Source: Anaerolineales bacterium
GTDB taxonomy: Bacteria > Chloroflexota > Anaerolineae > Anaerolineales > UBA4823
Direction of reading: 5' to 3'
Length of the DNA stretch: 36,401 nt
NCBI GenBank assembly: GCA_020061105.1
Contig: JAGUYW010000064.1
Location: 1-36,401, forward strand
Notes under the pieces: model-generated
Databases searched by the model: none
The model's input: only the letters and a program-made list of their open reading frames with translations
Told to the model about the DNA's origin: nothing
Shown: positions 1-8,990 of the stretch, one piece after another
Layout of the letters: the number at the start of each line of letters is the position of its first letter
Position numbering within the stretch: the stretch's first letter is position 1
Position numbers and translations under genes: made by a program

Positions 1-1535
1 AAGGCAGGCACACCGCGACTTTGGGAGCTTTGCCATGCATAACGAGTTGCCAGGTAATCGGGGTGCAAATCATACGCAACTGCAACCGGTTGCAACCGGA
101 AAAGGCGTTCATAGTGTTGCAATGCGTCATCGAATGCCTCAAGCGCCTCGAAATTTTGCAGGTCGCCGATGTGGTGGCTTAGAAAAGCATACTTCTGACG
201 CGTGAAACAGAAGGTGTTTTTTAACTCAGCACCGGTTGCCAGAATGGGTGGAGCTTCCCAGGCTAATTTTATCGGCGTGGGGGCGTAACCGCGTGAACGA
301 CGTAACTGTGCGACAAGCGCTCGATGATTTCCTTCATTTACATGGTCATTGGGTTGGTTATTGCTCTCGAGCGTTATCACCCGTACAACCGAATCGTCGC
401 AGCGCATCCTGATTGGGCGGTTGTGCATCAGAAAGGCGTCTGCCAGGGATGAGAGGCTTTGGCGAGCCTGGTCGTTATCGAAAACGATTGGCTCTTCGCT
501 CAGGTTGCCGCTTGTCATCACCAACACTTCTGGTGGAGTAAGCGAGGGGTTTTCTGGGATGCGTTCGAACAGCAGGCTGTGAAGCGGTGTATACGGAAGC
601 ATGACGCCCAGGGTGTCTTGCCCTGGTGCGACTTGTATAGCGATACTCGAATTGGGCCGCCTTTCTAAAATCACAATCGGTCGTTGGCGGGATGCTAAGA
701 GATCCATTTCAGCCTGGTTTAGGTAGCAATGCGCTGAAACGGTCTGTAAATCCGACATTATCACAGCAAAGGGTTTTTCAGCGCGCAATTTGCGCTTGCG
801 AAGGAGTTCAACGGCATGGGAATTGGTCGCATCGCAAGCCAGGTGAAAACCACCCAGGCCTTTGATGGCAATAATTTTCCCCTCGATCAGAGATTGCAGC
901 ACTCGCCCCAGTGGGTTTTCTTCTTTGATGCCTGGTTTACCTTCTTCTGAACTGACCTGCTCAAACCAAAGGGATGGTCCACATACCGGGCAGGCAACCG
1001 GTTGGGCGTGGAAGCGCCTGTTCATCGGATCCATATATTCTGCTGCGCAGGCTTCACAGAGTGGGAAGCCTGTCATGGTTGTGTTGGGGCGGTCGTAGGG
1101 GATATCTGTAATGATGGTAAAACGCGGACCGCAGTTAGTGCAGTTGATGAAAGGGTAGCGATATCGCCGGTCTGCAGGAGAGCGCATTTCCTGCAAACAA
1201 TCGGGACAAGTGCACACATCGGGTGAAACAGGCTGGAAATCTCCCGATGCAGATTTTGAATAGAGGATTTCGAATTGCTGGAATCCCTCAGGCGAGCAAT
1301 TTTCTAGTTCCAGGCTGTCAATTATCGACAGAACGGGCGCTTCACTGCGCAAGAGGCGCGAAAATTCTTGTAGCGTAGGATAAGCACCCTCAACTTGAAT
1401 ATCTACCCCGGCAGAGGTGTTGCGCACCCAACCTTTCAATCCCAAGCGTGATGCCAGGGAATGAACAAACGGCCGAAAACCAACCCCCTGAACGATGCCA
1501 GTTATATGAATCCGAATACCAGTAAGCTCTTCCAA
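1..1535 (-). CDS. hypF: Carbamoyltransferase HypF, [NiFe] hydrogenase maturation (3' end beyond window)
   Basis: HypF makes the thiocarbamoyl group on HypE that becomes the CN ligands of the [NiFe] active site. About 511 residues are visible. The order is an acylphosphatase domain (about 5-92; GVGFRPFVH and VRNTSAGV supply the catalytic Arg and Asn), a double zinc finger with Cys pairs at 110/113, 132/135, 160/163 and 182/185 (spacing X18-X24-X18, the family pattern), a YrdC-like domain, and the start of the C-terminal domain with HHIGDL and AYDLHPDYLATRYA. The rest (family about 750-800 aa) lies beyond position 1. The frame opens directly after the stop of the upstream protease gene, in the same frame, with no ATG or GTG before the acylphosphatase domain. 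TTG at 1535 is therefore the best start, though there is no clear ribosome binding site. It is the last visible gene of the hydrogenase operon. Confidence 0.95.
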   Translation of the reverse strand, partial: MEELTGIRIHITGIVQGVGFRPFVHSLASRLGLKGWVRNTSAGVDIQVEGAYPTLQEFSRLLRSEAPVLSIIDSLELENCSPEGFQQFEILYSKSASGDFQPVSPDVCTCPDCLQEMRSPADRRYRYPFINCTNCGPRFTIITDIPYDRPNTTMTGFPLCEACAAEYMDPMNRRFHAQPVACPVCGPSLWFEQVSSEEGKPGIKEENPLGRVLQSLIEGKIIAIKGLGGFHLACDATNSHAVELLRKRKLRAEKPFAVIMSDLQTVSAHCYLNQAEMDLLASRQRPIVILERRPNSSIAIQVAPGQDTLGVMLPYTPLHSLLFERIPENPSLTPPEVLVMTSGNLSEEPIVFDNDQARQSLSSLADAFLMHNRPIRMRCDDSVVRVITLESNNQPNDHVNEGNHRALVAQLRRSRGYAPTPIKLAWEAPPILATGAELKNTFCFTRQKYAFLSHHIGDLQNFEALEAFDDALQHYERLFRLQPVAVAYDLHPDYLATRYAWQSSQSRGVPA

Positions 1536-1595
1536 CTTGATTATTGTAATAGATTTTTGGGGATCTGGAGTGGGAATTTCGAGCGGATCGCAGCA

Positions 1596-2123
1596 TTAAA
1601 GGTCGATATCTGCATGGTGTGTCCATTCGAGGATTTGATCAATGACGTGCTGTTTTGCTTGCGATACTGCTGCTGCGACTGGCTCAGTAAGTTGCTCGGA
1701 AAAATCGTATACAGAGGATGCCTCGATGCCTATAATAATAATCTCGCCAGGTAAATTGGCTCCCATTTTTCTCCCAATCAATAAGGCGTTTTGCAAAGAA
1801 GTATCATGCGCAGAGCTGAGATGGCTGCCAACCCGCATAGGGAGATCTTCCAATCTGCAGCGCATAATCGAGCCGACTGGATTTTGACCGGTATTAACTG
1901 CATCGACAATGACAACATGTGTATGGTCGATCAAGTGCTCCATCAAACTCAACCCACCTAAGGAGAGTGTCTCGATTTCAATTAGGTTTTTTTGGGTTAT
2001 TTCTGAACTATTCGAGAGCCAATTCGTAAGGCTTTCAGCAACTTGCCAGCCGACGCCGTCATCGCCAAGGATCGGGTTTCCCAAACCTACTATCAGGATT
2101 GAAAATGGGGTGGAGTTTTGCAT
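1596..2123 (-). CDS. Hydrogenase maturation endopeptidase (HycI/HoxW/HyaD family)
   Basis: This nickel-dependent endopeptidase removes the C-terminal tail of the hydrogenase large subunit after Ni-Fe insertion. The 175-residue length fits the family. The N-terminus has the motif GLGNPILGDDGVGW (13-26), where Asp22 corresponds to the first metal-binding acid. DAVNTG in the middle supplies the second acid, and SSAHD the metal-binding His. It lies 82 bp after the large-subunit gene, whose product keeps a cleavable tail, so that subunit is the obvious substrate. hypF follows in the same operon. The exact subfamily cannot be fixed by eye, so no symbol is given. Confidence 0.93.
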   Translation of the reverse strand: MQNSTPFSILIVGLGNPILGDDGVGWQVAESLTNWLSNSSEITQKNLIEIETLSLGGLSLMEHLIDHTHVVIVDAVNTGQNPVGSIMRCRLEDLPMRVGSHLSSAHDTSLQNALLIGRKMGANLPGEIIIIGIEASSVYDFSEQLTEPVAAAVSQAKQHVIDQILEWTHHADIDL

Positions 2124-2205
2124 GAAGGATTGGCAGGAACGGATCTGCTGCTGATTGGAGAATTTATTGGCAAAGCAGACCCGCTCCTGAATTTACTTGT
2201 TCTTA

Positions 2206-3672
2206 CTAACAGAATTGTTTTAGGACTTCCACAACCTCGCCATTGGCATCGCGGATTGTGACCTGAAGCGGCATTTGCCCGGGTAAAGAGTGTGTGGCGC
2301 AGCCAAAGCAGGGGTCGTAAGCTCGGAAAGCCATTTCAACCATATTGAGTAAGCCTTCGTTGACAACAACGCCTTTTTTGATCAGGCTTTGGGCGGCTTT
2401 CTTGATCGACATACTGATTGGGGCGTAGTTATTGGTGGTGCCGACAATCAGGTTTACTTCGGTCAAGAGGCCACGTTCATCAGTTTTGTAGTGGTGCGTC
2501 AATGTACCGCGCGGCGCTTCGACAATCCCCACACCTTCGGTAGGTGTTGCGGTTGGTACGGTGTGAAAATTGGGCGAAGTGATCTCAGGATCGGTAGCGA
2601 GCTCGACGATTCGTTCGGCAGCATAGAGCAATTCGATGAGACGCGCCCAGTGAATTGCCAGGCGCTGGTGGACCGGTTTACCGCCCAGGGTTTCATAGAA
2701 CTTCTCGTACTGTTCCTGGGCGAGCGGAGTCGCCATACCATCAGCCGCGTTCAAGCGCGAGAGCGGCGTTGCAAAGTAAACCCCCGAGTCTTTGCCATCG
2801 ACAAAGCCTTTCCAGCCGACCTTCTTGAGGTAGGGGAACTTCAGGTATGTCCAGGGCTCGACTCGTTCGGCGATCCAGTCGGTGTATTCGTTTGGAGCAT
2901 ACTTGCCGATTCGCTCGCCGTCAGGGGCAACCACGCTCACTTTGCCATCGTAGAAGTTCACTATGTTATTTTCGTCCACAAGCCCTATCGAGTAGGTCTT
3001 GTGAGTATAGATGTCACCCAGGATCAGGTCAAGATAAGTTTTGTTCGCCAGGACAATGTCGGCAAAGAGCTTCAGGCTAAACTGGGCAAACTCAATTGCC
3101 CAGCGGCCCATGGCTTCGATCTCGGCGCGTTGTTCCTCAGTAATCCCTTTGGTCAAGCCTCCAGGAATGGAGGTGCATGGATGGACTTTTCTTCCGCCGA
3201 TGATTTCAACGATATGATGGCCATATTTGCGGGCCTGGATCACTTTGCCGCCGATTTCAAGGCCTACTTTATGAATGACGCCCAGGATGTTGCGTTCCGC
3301 AACAGGCGCATCGGGTCCCATGACGAAATCAGGGCCAGCCAGGGCATAGAAGTGCGTGGTATGGTCGGTAAAGTAGAAGCCAGAATAGAGTAGCTCGCGC
3401 AGTTTCTTGGCGGTGGGCGGTGGATCGACGTGGTAAACCGCATCGGCGGCTTTTGCCGCGGCCATATGGTGTGCTTCAGGGCACACTCCGCAGATGCGGT
3501 TGGTGAGCAGCGGCATTTCTTCAACGGGTCGACCGACGCAAAAGCGCTCGAAACCGCGCAGTTCAGGGATCTGGAAGTAGGTGTTGGCGACATCGCCATC
3601 TTCGTTCAAGAAGATATCGATCTTGCCGTGACCTTCCAGACGAGTAATCGGATCGATGGTAATTCTTTGCAT
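2206..3672 (-). CDS. mvhA: [NiFe] hydrogenase large subunit, group 3c (MvhA-like)
   Basis: This is the catalytic subunit, which cleaves or forms H2 at a Ni-Fe centre held by four Cys. The proximal motif RICGVCPEAHH is at 59-69. The distal motif DPCFGCATH is at 453-461. Both are complete and use Cys, not selenocysteine. A tail of 27 residues follows His461, as expected of a precursor cut by the protease encoded next. ITRLEGHGKI near the N-terminus is also typical. The length (488) fits F420-non-reducing hydrogenase large subunits. Position beside mvhD and hdrABC supports group 3c, which feeds electrons to heterodisulfide-reductase-type bifurcating complexes. The start ATG has AGGAGAAG just upstream. 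Family is certain; subgroup is inferred from gene context. Confidence 0.95.
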   Translation of the reverse strand: MQRITIDPITRLEGHGKIDIFLNEDGDVANTYFQIPELRGFERFCVGRPVEEMPLLTNRICGVCPEAHHMAAAKAADAVYHVDPPPTAKKLRELLYSGFYFTDHTTHFYALAGPDFVMGPDAPVAERNILGVIHKVGLEIGGKVIQARKYGHHIVEIIGGRKVHPCTSIPGGLTKGITEEQRAEIEAMGRWAIEFAQFSLKLFADIVLANKTYLDLILGDIYTHKTYSIGLVDENNIVNFYDGKVSVVAPDGERIGKYAPNEYTDWIAERVEPWTYLKFPYLKKVGWKGFVDGKDSGVYFATPLSRLNAADGMATPLAQEQYEKFYETLGGKPVHQRLAIHWARLIELLYAAERIVELATDPEITSPNFHTVPTATPTEGVGIVEAPRGTLTHHYKTDERGLLTEVNLIVGTTNNYAPISMSIKKAAQSLIKKGVVVNEGLLNMVEMAFRAYDPCFGCATHSLPGQMPLQVTIRDANGEVVEVLKQFC

Positions 3673-3699
3673 AGGTTACTTCTCCTGTTCCAGAACCCT

Positions 3700-4692
3700 T
3701 TAGCGGCTCCAGGACTTCATGCCTGCGCGTAGCAGCGAACCTGCCAGGTTGAAGCGGTAGAATTGACCGGCAGGGTCGGGGATGCCATCCAGGATGGCTT
3801 CGATCTCGTCAGGATCCGTAGAGTCGATGACGGAAGCGAAAGCGCTAATCAACCGCGCGCCGTAATCGATCACTCCTTCTGCCGGGCCGTAGCATCCGAT
3901 GCACTGAGCGCCAGCTTGTGGACACAGCGCGCCGCAACCCTGGCGGGTGGCTGGGCCGTTACAGGGCACGCCTTGTTCCAAAAGGCATAAGGTTGGGTCT
4001 GGGTTTTGAAGCGCCTGGATGCGGGTGAACTTCTTAACCAGTTTGACATTGCGCTGGCGTGGGCAATCATCGCACACCGTAGAGATGCCTGCCCCAATGA
4101 CCGAGCCAGCAGGCGGAAGGGTCGCTTTCCCTTGCAGCACCTGGATCACCAAATCGATCACCGATGCGATCTGGTGCGACTCTGGCGGGCAGCCTGGCAT
4201 GTAGTAATCAACTTTGACTACCTGGTCAAGGGTTCGTAGAGTGGGGTAGAACTCTGGAATGCTGATCTCGCCTTCAGGCATCTGGGTGCGATACTGGGGG
4301 CGCAGTTTCTCTGGGTTTTCACTGGAGATGCTGTCGTAAGCTGCATGGAAGATTTCTTCGGTCGAACTGAAGTTCGCCAAACCGGGAATACACCCTTCGG
4401 TTGCGCACGAGCCGAACGCCACCAGGATTTGCGATTTGCGACGTAGAAGATGAGCAATTTCTTCGTTTTCTTTGTTGCGGATGCCGCCATTCCAAAGCGT
4501 AAGAAGAATGGATTGGTCGGGCATGGCTTCGACGTCTTTGTATTTGGCGTCCATGGCTACCGGCCAGAAAACCACTTCGAAGTTGGCGTCAAAATCCAGA
4601 ATTTTCTCGCCGATATTCAAAACGGCGATTTCACAGCCGCCGCAAGAGGCAGCCCAGTACATGGCGAACTTTGGTTTGCCGTTGGCGCTCAT
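3700..4692 (-). CDS. mvhG: [NiFe] hydrogenase small subunit, group 3c (MvhG-like)
   Basis: This Fe-S subunit carries electrons from the Ni-Fe site toward MvhD and HdrA. It has the proximal-cluster motifs WAASCGGCEIAV near the N-terminus, GSCATEGCIPG and MPGCPPESHQI. The C-terminal Cys-rich segment (PCNGPATRQGCGALCP, then CIGCYGPAEG) fits the medial and distal clusters. There is no Tat signal, consistent with a cytoplasmic enzyme. The frame is open 15 codons further upstream, but the ATG at 4692 is chosen because AGGAGG lies 6 nt before it, inside the last codons of mvhD. This gives 330 residues. The gene starts one base after the mvhD stop, so the two are translationally coupled. Confidence 0.94.
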   Translation of the reverse strand: MSANGKPKFAMYWAASCGGCEIAVLNIGEKILDFDANFEVVFWPVAMDAKYKDVEAMPDQSILLTLWNGGIRNKENEEIAHLLRRKSQILVAFGSCATEGCIPGLANFSSTEEIFHAAYDSISSENPEKLRPQYRTQMPEGEISIPEFYPTLRTLDQVVKVDYYMPGCPPESHQIASVIDLVIQVLQGKATLPPAGSVIGAGISTVCDDCPRQRNVKLVKKFTRIQALQNPDPTLCLLEQGVPCNGPATRQGCGALCPQAGAQCIGCYGPAEGVIDYGARLISAFASVIDSTDPDEIEAILDGIPDPAGQFYRFNLAGSLLRAGMKSWSR

Positions 4693-4693
4693 G

Positions 4694-5158
4694 CTATACC
4701 TCCTCGAGTTCGTGTAAGGCGATTTTGTGGACGCCATTGTCTTTCCACTTCGGCCAATTCAAAGGCCCTAAGGCGCGCACTTCTTCCACAATTTTGGAGA
4801 TTTCATTGGCCAACCTAACGCCTTCAGCCGCGCTTGCCCAGACCAGTTTCACCCGGCCCGGCTCAATGCCGAATTGCGCCAGCGTTCGTCGCATCAGCAA
4901 AAAGCGACGCAGCGCTTTGTAGTTTTGCTCTAGATAATGGCACTCGCCAGGATGGCAACCGGTGATGAGCACGCCATCCGCGCCTTCGGAAAAGGCTTTC
5001 ATGACGAAGGATGGATCGAGGCGACCGGAGCACATCATGCGGATCAGGCGGACGTTTGGTGGATACTTGATGCGCGCCGTACCGGCCAGGTCAGCCGCGC
5101 GGTAGCTGCACCAGTTGCAGGTGAAGCCGATGATCACGGGTTCGAAATTTTCGGTCAT
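4694..5158 (-). CDS. mvhD: Hydrogenase iron-sulfur subunit delta (MvhD/VhuD family)
   Basis: MvhD carries a [2Fe-2S] cluster and links the hydrogenase to HdrA. The visible family signature is GFTCNWCSYRAADLAG at the N-terminus, then RMMCSGR and TGCHPGECHYLEQNY. These Cys residues are the usual cluster ligands. The ATG at 5158 (MTENFEP) is chosen over an upstream start at 5197 because GGAGAC lies just before it and the longer start would run into hdrA. The protein has 154 residues, normal for a stand-alone MvhD. Placement between hdrA and the small-subunit gene matches its bridging role. Confidence 0.94.
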   Translation of the reverse strand: MTENFEPVIIGFTCNWCSYRAADLAGTARIKYPPNVRLIRMMCSGRLDPSFVMKAFSEGADGVLITGCHPGECHYLEQNYKALRRFLLMRRTLAQFGIEPGRVKLVWASAAEGVRLANEISKIVEEVRALGPLNWPKWKDNGVHKIALHELEEV

Positions 5159-5171
5159 AATTGTCTCCTGC

Positions 5172-7202
5172 CTATCCCAATTCTGCCACGCGCGCATGTT
5201 CGAAGTTGACCATCAACAAGCCCTCGATTTGGGCCAGGATTTGCTGGTCGCTAAAACCGGTGCCGCTGATTGCGCCGGCCGGGCATGCTGCGATGCAAGT
5301 GCCGCAGCCCTGACATAGCGCTGGATTGACCTCCGTAACCATGCGATCTTCATGGAAAATGATGGCGTTGAAGGGGCACATGGAATTGCAGATGCGGCAA
5401 CCCGAACATTTGTCTTGATCGACGCTGGCTCGCACTGGCTCGAGAGCGATTTCTTTCTGTTGAATGCGGCCGAGAATGCGCGCCGCTGCAGCAGCGCCTT
5501 GGGAAACACTGGTTGGTATATCTTTGGGTCCTTGCACGCAGCCAGCGATGAAGATGCCTTCGGTCATGGTCGCAACCGGGTCAAGCTTCGGATGCTTCTC
5601 GATGTACCAACCGTTTGCGCTGCAAGAGATGCCAAACTTATGGGCAACTTCTTTAGCATCATAGCGAGGTTGCAAGGCGGCCGAAAGGATCACCATATCG
5701 ACTGGGATACGGCGTTGCTTTCCAGCCAGGGTGTCTTCAACCTGGATGATCAGGCGCCCTTCTTCCCCTGGCGAACGAGCGGCTCCGGTTACTTCGGCAA
5801 CTTTGCCGCGCACAAAGAGCGTGCCTTCTTCGAGAATGCGTTGGTAGAACTCGTCATATTCTTTGTAGGCCGTGCGCATGTCGATGTAGAAGTTGTACAC
5901 CGTTGCCCCGGTACGTTCGTGCACCAGGTGAGCGAATTTCAGGCTCTGCATGCAGCAAATGACCGAGCAGTAGTTGTTGAAGTTGCGGTCGCGGCTGCCG
6001 ACGCAATGGATGATGCCAACTGCGCGTGGTGTAGTCACACCGTCGCGTAGCACAATGTTCCCGTTGGTCGGTCCGGCAGCATTCGTCAGGCGCTCGAATT
6101 CCAGGCTGGAGAAGACATTCGCCAGGCGGCCATAGCCGTATTGAGATACCTTGCGTGGGTCGAAGAGATCAAATCCGGTCGCCAGAATGATATTGCCAAC
6201 TTGCACTGTAATGAGCTCGTCTTCCTGTTCGAAGTCAATTGCATCAGTTGGACAGAATTTTTGGCAGACTTTACAGGTGCCTTTCTGGAAGAATGTGCAA
6301 TTTTCACGGTCGATCACAGGATATTTAGGTACAGCTTGTGGGAAAGGTGTATAAACAGCCTTTCGGTATCCTAGGCCAGCTTCATATACATCATCGATCA
6401 ATTTTTTAGGGCATTTTTCCTGACATATACCACAGCCAGTGCACAATTCTGTTTTTATGTAACGGGCTTTCTTACGGATGGTAACTGTGAAATTGCCCAC
6501 ATAGCCATCAACTTTTTCTACTTCACTCCAGGTGAATAAATTTATGTTGGGATGATTTCCAACGGAAACCATTTTGGGAGTCAGAATACATGCGGAGCAA
6601 TCCAAGGTGGGGAAAGTTTTGTCGAATTGCGCCATGTGCCCACCGATCGAAGGCTCACGTTCAACCATGTAAACTGGGAATCCCGCATCGGCAATTTCAA
6701 GAGCAGCCTGGATTCCAGAAATCCCACCGCCTACAACCAATGTGGCTGGGTGGATCGGGACATGCAACGGCTCAAGCGGCTCATGATGGATAACTCGCTC
6801 CACGCCGCCTGATAACACGGCCTTAGATTTCTCAGTGGCAGCCTCTTTATCAGTATGTACCCATGACACCTGTTCGCGGATTGAAACCAACTCGCACAGG
6901 TAAGGGTTCAAGCCAGCGCGGGAGCAAGCGGTACGAAAAGTTGCCTCGTGAAGATGGGGAGAACATGCAGCAACCACCACGCGGGTCAGCCCTTCTTCCT
7001 GGATATCTTTTTCGATTAACTCTTGCCCGAGACTCGAACACATAAACTTGTAGTCGCGAGAGACAACCACGCCTCGTTCGGCCAAGTCCCTTCCAGCCCA
7101 TTCAGCGACATCCTGCACATCAACAATGCCGGCGATATTGCTTCCGCAGTGGCAAACATATACGCCGATGCGTTCTTTGTTTTCGGATTTTTCGGTTGTC
7201 AT
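5172..7202 (-). CDS. hdrA: Heterodisulfide reductase subunit A-like flavoprotein (HdrA)
   Basis: HdrA holds the FAD at which electron bifurcation takes place, and several [4Fe-4S] clusters. The 676 residues contain an N-terminal region with CHCG (17-20), an FAD-binding Rossmann motif VVGGGISG (156-163) followed by ERE, the HdrA hallmark LDCSACILTPKM (200-211), a ferredoxin-like insert with CTGCGICQEKCP (254-265) and CKVCQKFCP (310-318), and two C-terminal [4Fe-4S] motifs at 599-609 and 630-640. The start ATG is preceded by GGAGGA, which lies inside the last codons of hdrB. In methanogens the disulfide is CoM-S-S-CoB; this is a bacterium, so the disulfide or other high-potential acceptor is unknown. 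Ferredoxin is the expected low-potential product. Confidence 0.96.
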   Translation of the reverse strand: MTTEKSENKERIGVYVCHCGSNIAGIVDVQDVAEWAGRDLAERGVVVSRDYKFMCSSLGQELIEKDIQEEGLTRVVVAACSPHLHEATFRTACSRAGLNPYLCELVSIREQVSWVHTDKEAATEKSKAVLSGGVERVIHHEPLEPLHVPIHPATLVVGGGISGIQAALEIADAGFPVYMVEREPSIGGHMAQFDKTFPTLDCSACILTPKMVSVGNHPNINLFTWSEVEKVDGYVGNFTVTIRKKARYIKTELCTGCGICQEKCPKKLIDDVYEAGLGYRKAVYTPFPQAVPKYPVIDRENCTFFQKGTCKVCQKFCPTDAIDFEQEDELITVQVGNIILATGFDLFDPRKVSQYGYGRLANVFSSLEFERLTNAAGPTNGNIVLRDGVTTPRAVGIIHCVGSRDRNFNNYCSVICCMQSLKFAHLVHERTGATVYNFYIDMRTAYKEYDEFYQRILEEGTLFVRGKVAEVTGAARSPGEEGRLIIQVEDTLAGKQRRIPVDMVILSAALQPRYDAKEVAHKFGISCSANGWYIEKHPKLDPVATMTEGIFIAGCVQGPKDIPTSVSQGAAAAARILGRIQQKEIALEPVRASVDQDKCSGCRICNSMCPFNAIIFHEDRMVTEVNPALCQGCGTCIAACPAGAISGTGFSDQQILAQIEGLLMVNFEHARVAELG

Positions 7203-7205
7203 AAT

Positions 7206-8207
7206 TTATTCCTCCTCGCCGCTGCGACCAGGCATGACTGGCATGGGCAAGCCGGTGGTCTTCTTGCGCTTGGGCTTGGCCTGGACATCTTCAGCGGGGG
7301 TTTCAACGCCTATGCGGCTCATGGCTTCGGTGGCTTTGACAAATTCGCGACCAAAACCAAGCGTCTTGGGGTCTTTGCCAAACGCCACGCCCATCAATTG
7401 GGTGAAGAACAGAATCGGGAAGCGTGACTGGATATCTCGGCCTTGCGCATGCATGTACTTGATTGCGTCAGCCTGGTAAGCATCCAGATTCAACTGGCAC
7501 ATCGGGCAAACCGTAGCAATGACATCGGCTTTGAAGGTATCGGCTGACGTCAGCAGGCGGCCGATCATCTCGAAAGCTGTGTCGGGGCTGATTTGGGTCA
7601 TGTGACCACCGCAGCAGTGTGTCTTGAGAGGAAAATCGATCACTTCCGCCCCGAGGGCGCGCAGTAAATCATCCAATTCGGTGGGGTGCTCGTGGTCGGA
7701 CCAGTTCTTGTAATAATCTGGACGCGGCACCATGCAGCCCAGATATGGAGCAACGCGCAGACCGGTGAGCGGTTTGACAACTTTACTCTTGATGTGATCC
7801 AGGCCGATGTCATAAACCATAATGTCCAACAGGTGGCGGATGCTCAGGCTGCCGGGTGTGTAGTTCAATCCACCTTCTGCCAGAGCTTCATTGACCTTAT
7901 CGCCCAGAATTGGGCGTTCTGCCATGTAATGGTCGGCTTTGGCAAGATTAAGGTAGCAGGCGCTGCAAGAAGCCACCACTGTTTTTGAGCCGTTGGCCTG
8001 TTTGGAAGCCAAGGCCAGGTTGCGTCCGATCAGGGCGTAGGCAGGGACGAGGCTGATGCCGAGATACTCGGTGGCGCCGCAGCAGTTCCAGTCGTCGATC
8101 TCGACCAGATCCATATCCATGACATCATTAATCTGGCTGAGTGATTCGGCGTAGGCATGGGCGCTCGATTCCATCGAGCATCCAGGATAGAACAGGTATT
8201 TTTTCAT
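7206..8207 (-). CDS. hdrB: Heterodisulfide reductase subunit B-like protein (HdrB)
   Basis: HdrB carries the non-cubane iron-sulfur clusters at which the disulfide is reduced in methanogens. Two CCG domains are visible. The first has YPGCS, NCCGATEYLG and SCSAC; the second has YLGCM, HCCGGHM and CPMC. Both show the C-Xn-CCG-Xn-CXXC pattern, so the disulfide site looks intact. A roughly 45-residue Lys/Pro-rich extension follows the core and ends in Gly-Glu-Glu-Glu. The ATG at 8207 overlaps the hdrC stop by one base (TGATG) and is preceded by GGAGG. An in-frame TTG one codon earlier is less likely. The protein has 333 residues. Confidence 0.95.
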   Translation of the reverse strand: MKKYLFYPGCSMESSAHAYAESLSQINDVMDMDLVEIDDWNCCGATEYLGISLVPAYALIGRNLALASKQANGSKTVVASCSACYLNLAKADHYMAERPILGDKVNEALAEGGLNYTPGSLSIRHLLDIMVYDIGLDHIKSKVVKPLTGLRVAPYLGCMVPRPDYYKNWSDHEHPTELDDLLRALGAEVIDFPLKTHCCGGHMTQISPDTAFEMIGRLLTSADTFKADVIATVCPMCQLNLDAYQADAIKYMHAQGRDIQSRFPILFFTQLMGVAFGKDPKTLGFGREFVKATEAMSRIGVETPAEDVQAKPKRKKTTGLPMPVMPGRSGEEE

Positions 8208-8809
8208 CAAGACACCTCCAAAGTGTTGGCCTTGGCTATGATGGCTTTAAGTTGGTCGATGCCTTTGATGCGCTTGGGGGTAATGTTCAGGCGGCTCTTA
8301 GCCCATAGGCCGAGAGCCATGGGCGCCATAGAGGGAGCGCGCAGCGGGAAGTGTTTCAAGGCATGCACGGTCGCCAGGCCAACCTCCCAACTGCGACCAT
8401 ATTCATTGACATTGCCGATGAAGGTACTGGAGAAGCCGGCTGCTGCTTTATTGATTTTGTGTGAGGGTGAGTCGGAATACAAGCCCGATTGAATCGCCAT
8501 GCTTTTTAGGGTATACATAACATCGGTAATGTGCACATCTTGCGGGCAGCGCACCACGCAATGGTAGCACGAGACGCAGACCCAGGGTGTATTGCTGCGC
8601 AAGGCTTCTTCGCGCATACCAGCCCGGATTAAGGCGAATAAGCCACGCGGGGTGTGATCCATATCTTCGGCTGACGGGCAGGAACCACCGCAAGTGCCAC
8701 ATTGGATGCACATCTCCAGGCGCGAGACGCCAGCAGTTTTGGCGCTCACTTCTTCCAGGAAACGCAAATTTGGGTTGGGATCATTTGGATTTACAGGTTG
8801 TGCTTTCAA
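8207..8809 (-). CDS. hdrC: Heterodisulfide reductase subunit C-like ferredoxin protein (HdrC)
   Basis: HdrC passes electrons between HdrA and HdrB through two [4Fe-4S] clusters. The motifs are CIQCGTCGGSCP and CVSCYHCVVRCP, the normal HdrC pair. A helical C-terminal region follows. An ATG at 8848 would add 13 residues, but a strong GAGGAGG lies 6 nt before the TTG at 8809, so TTG is chosen, giving 200 residues. It is the first gene of the operon. The 337 bp upstream carry a candidate regulated promoter. The order C-B-A-mvhD-G-A runs from the disulfide side to the hydrogen side. Confidence 0.94.
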   Translation of the reverse strand: MKAQPVNPNDPNPNLRFLEEVSAKTAGVSRLEMCIQCGTCGGSCPSAEDMDHTPRGLFALIRAGMREEALRSNTPWVCVSCYHCVVRCPQDVHITDVMYTLKSMAIQSGLYSDSPSHKINKAAAGFSSTFIGNVNEYGRSWEVGLATVHALKHFPLRAPSMAPMALGLWAKSRLNITPKRIKGIDQLKAIIAKANTLEVS

Positions 8810-8962
8810 GAGCCACCTCCTCTGTTGGTGGAAGTAGACGCAGTGCATACTCAGGATGAAAGGGGTTTTATGACAACAATTCTCGTTTAAAAATCTTAAA
8901 AGGAGCCTCCGATTTTTATTTACAATTTTGGACTGGATGAATAAACTAATTGCCTAGATAAT

Positions 8963-8968
8963 AGTATA
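8963..8968 (-). promoter_or_regulatory. Candidate -10 box of the hdr-mvh operon
   Basis: TATACT on the minus strand, predicting a start near 8956 and a leader of about 147 nt. No good -35 hexamer is seen at 16-18 bp spacing, as expected for a promoter that needs an activator bound at the adjacent CRP/FNR-like sites. Confidence 0.4.
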
Positions 8969-8990
8969 AAGTTTATTCGGGATTTTGGAA

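Noticed and set aside
2206-2330. Possible selenocysteine in the hydrogenase distal motif, as in some group 3 enzymes
   Set aside because: The motif reads DPCFGC with normal Cys codons; there is no in-frame TGA in the large subunit or in HdrA.
2389-3393. 334-residue plus-strand open frame
   Set aside because: It lies wholly opposite the hydrogenase large-subunit gene and shows no family features; it is an antisense shadow of a codon-biased gene.
5352-6050. 232-residue plus-strand open frame
   Set aside because: Antisense to hdrA, with no recognisable motif.
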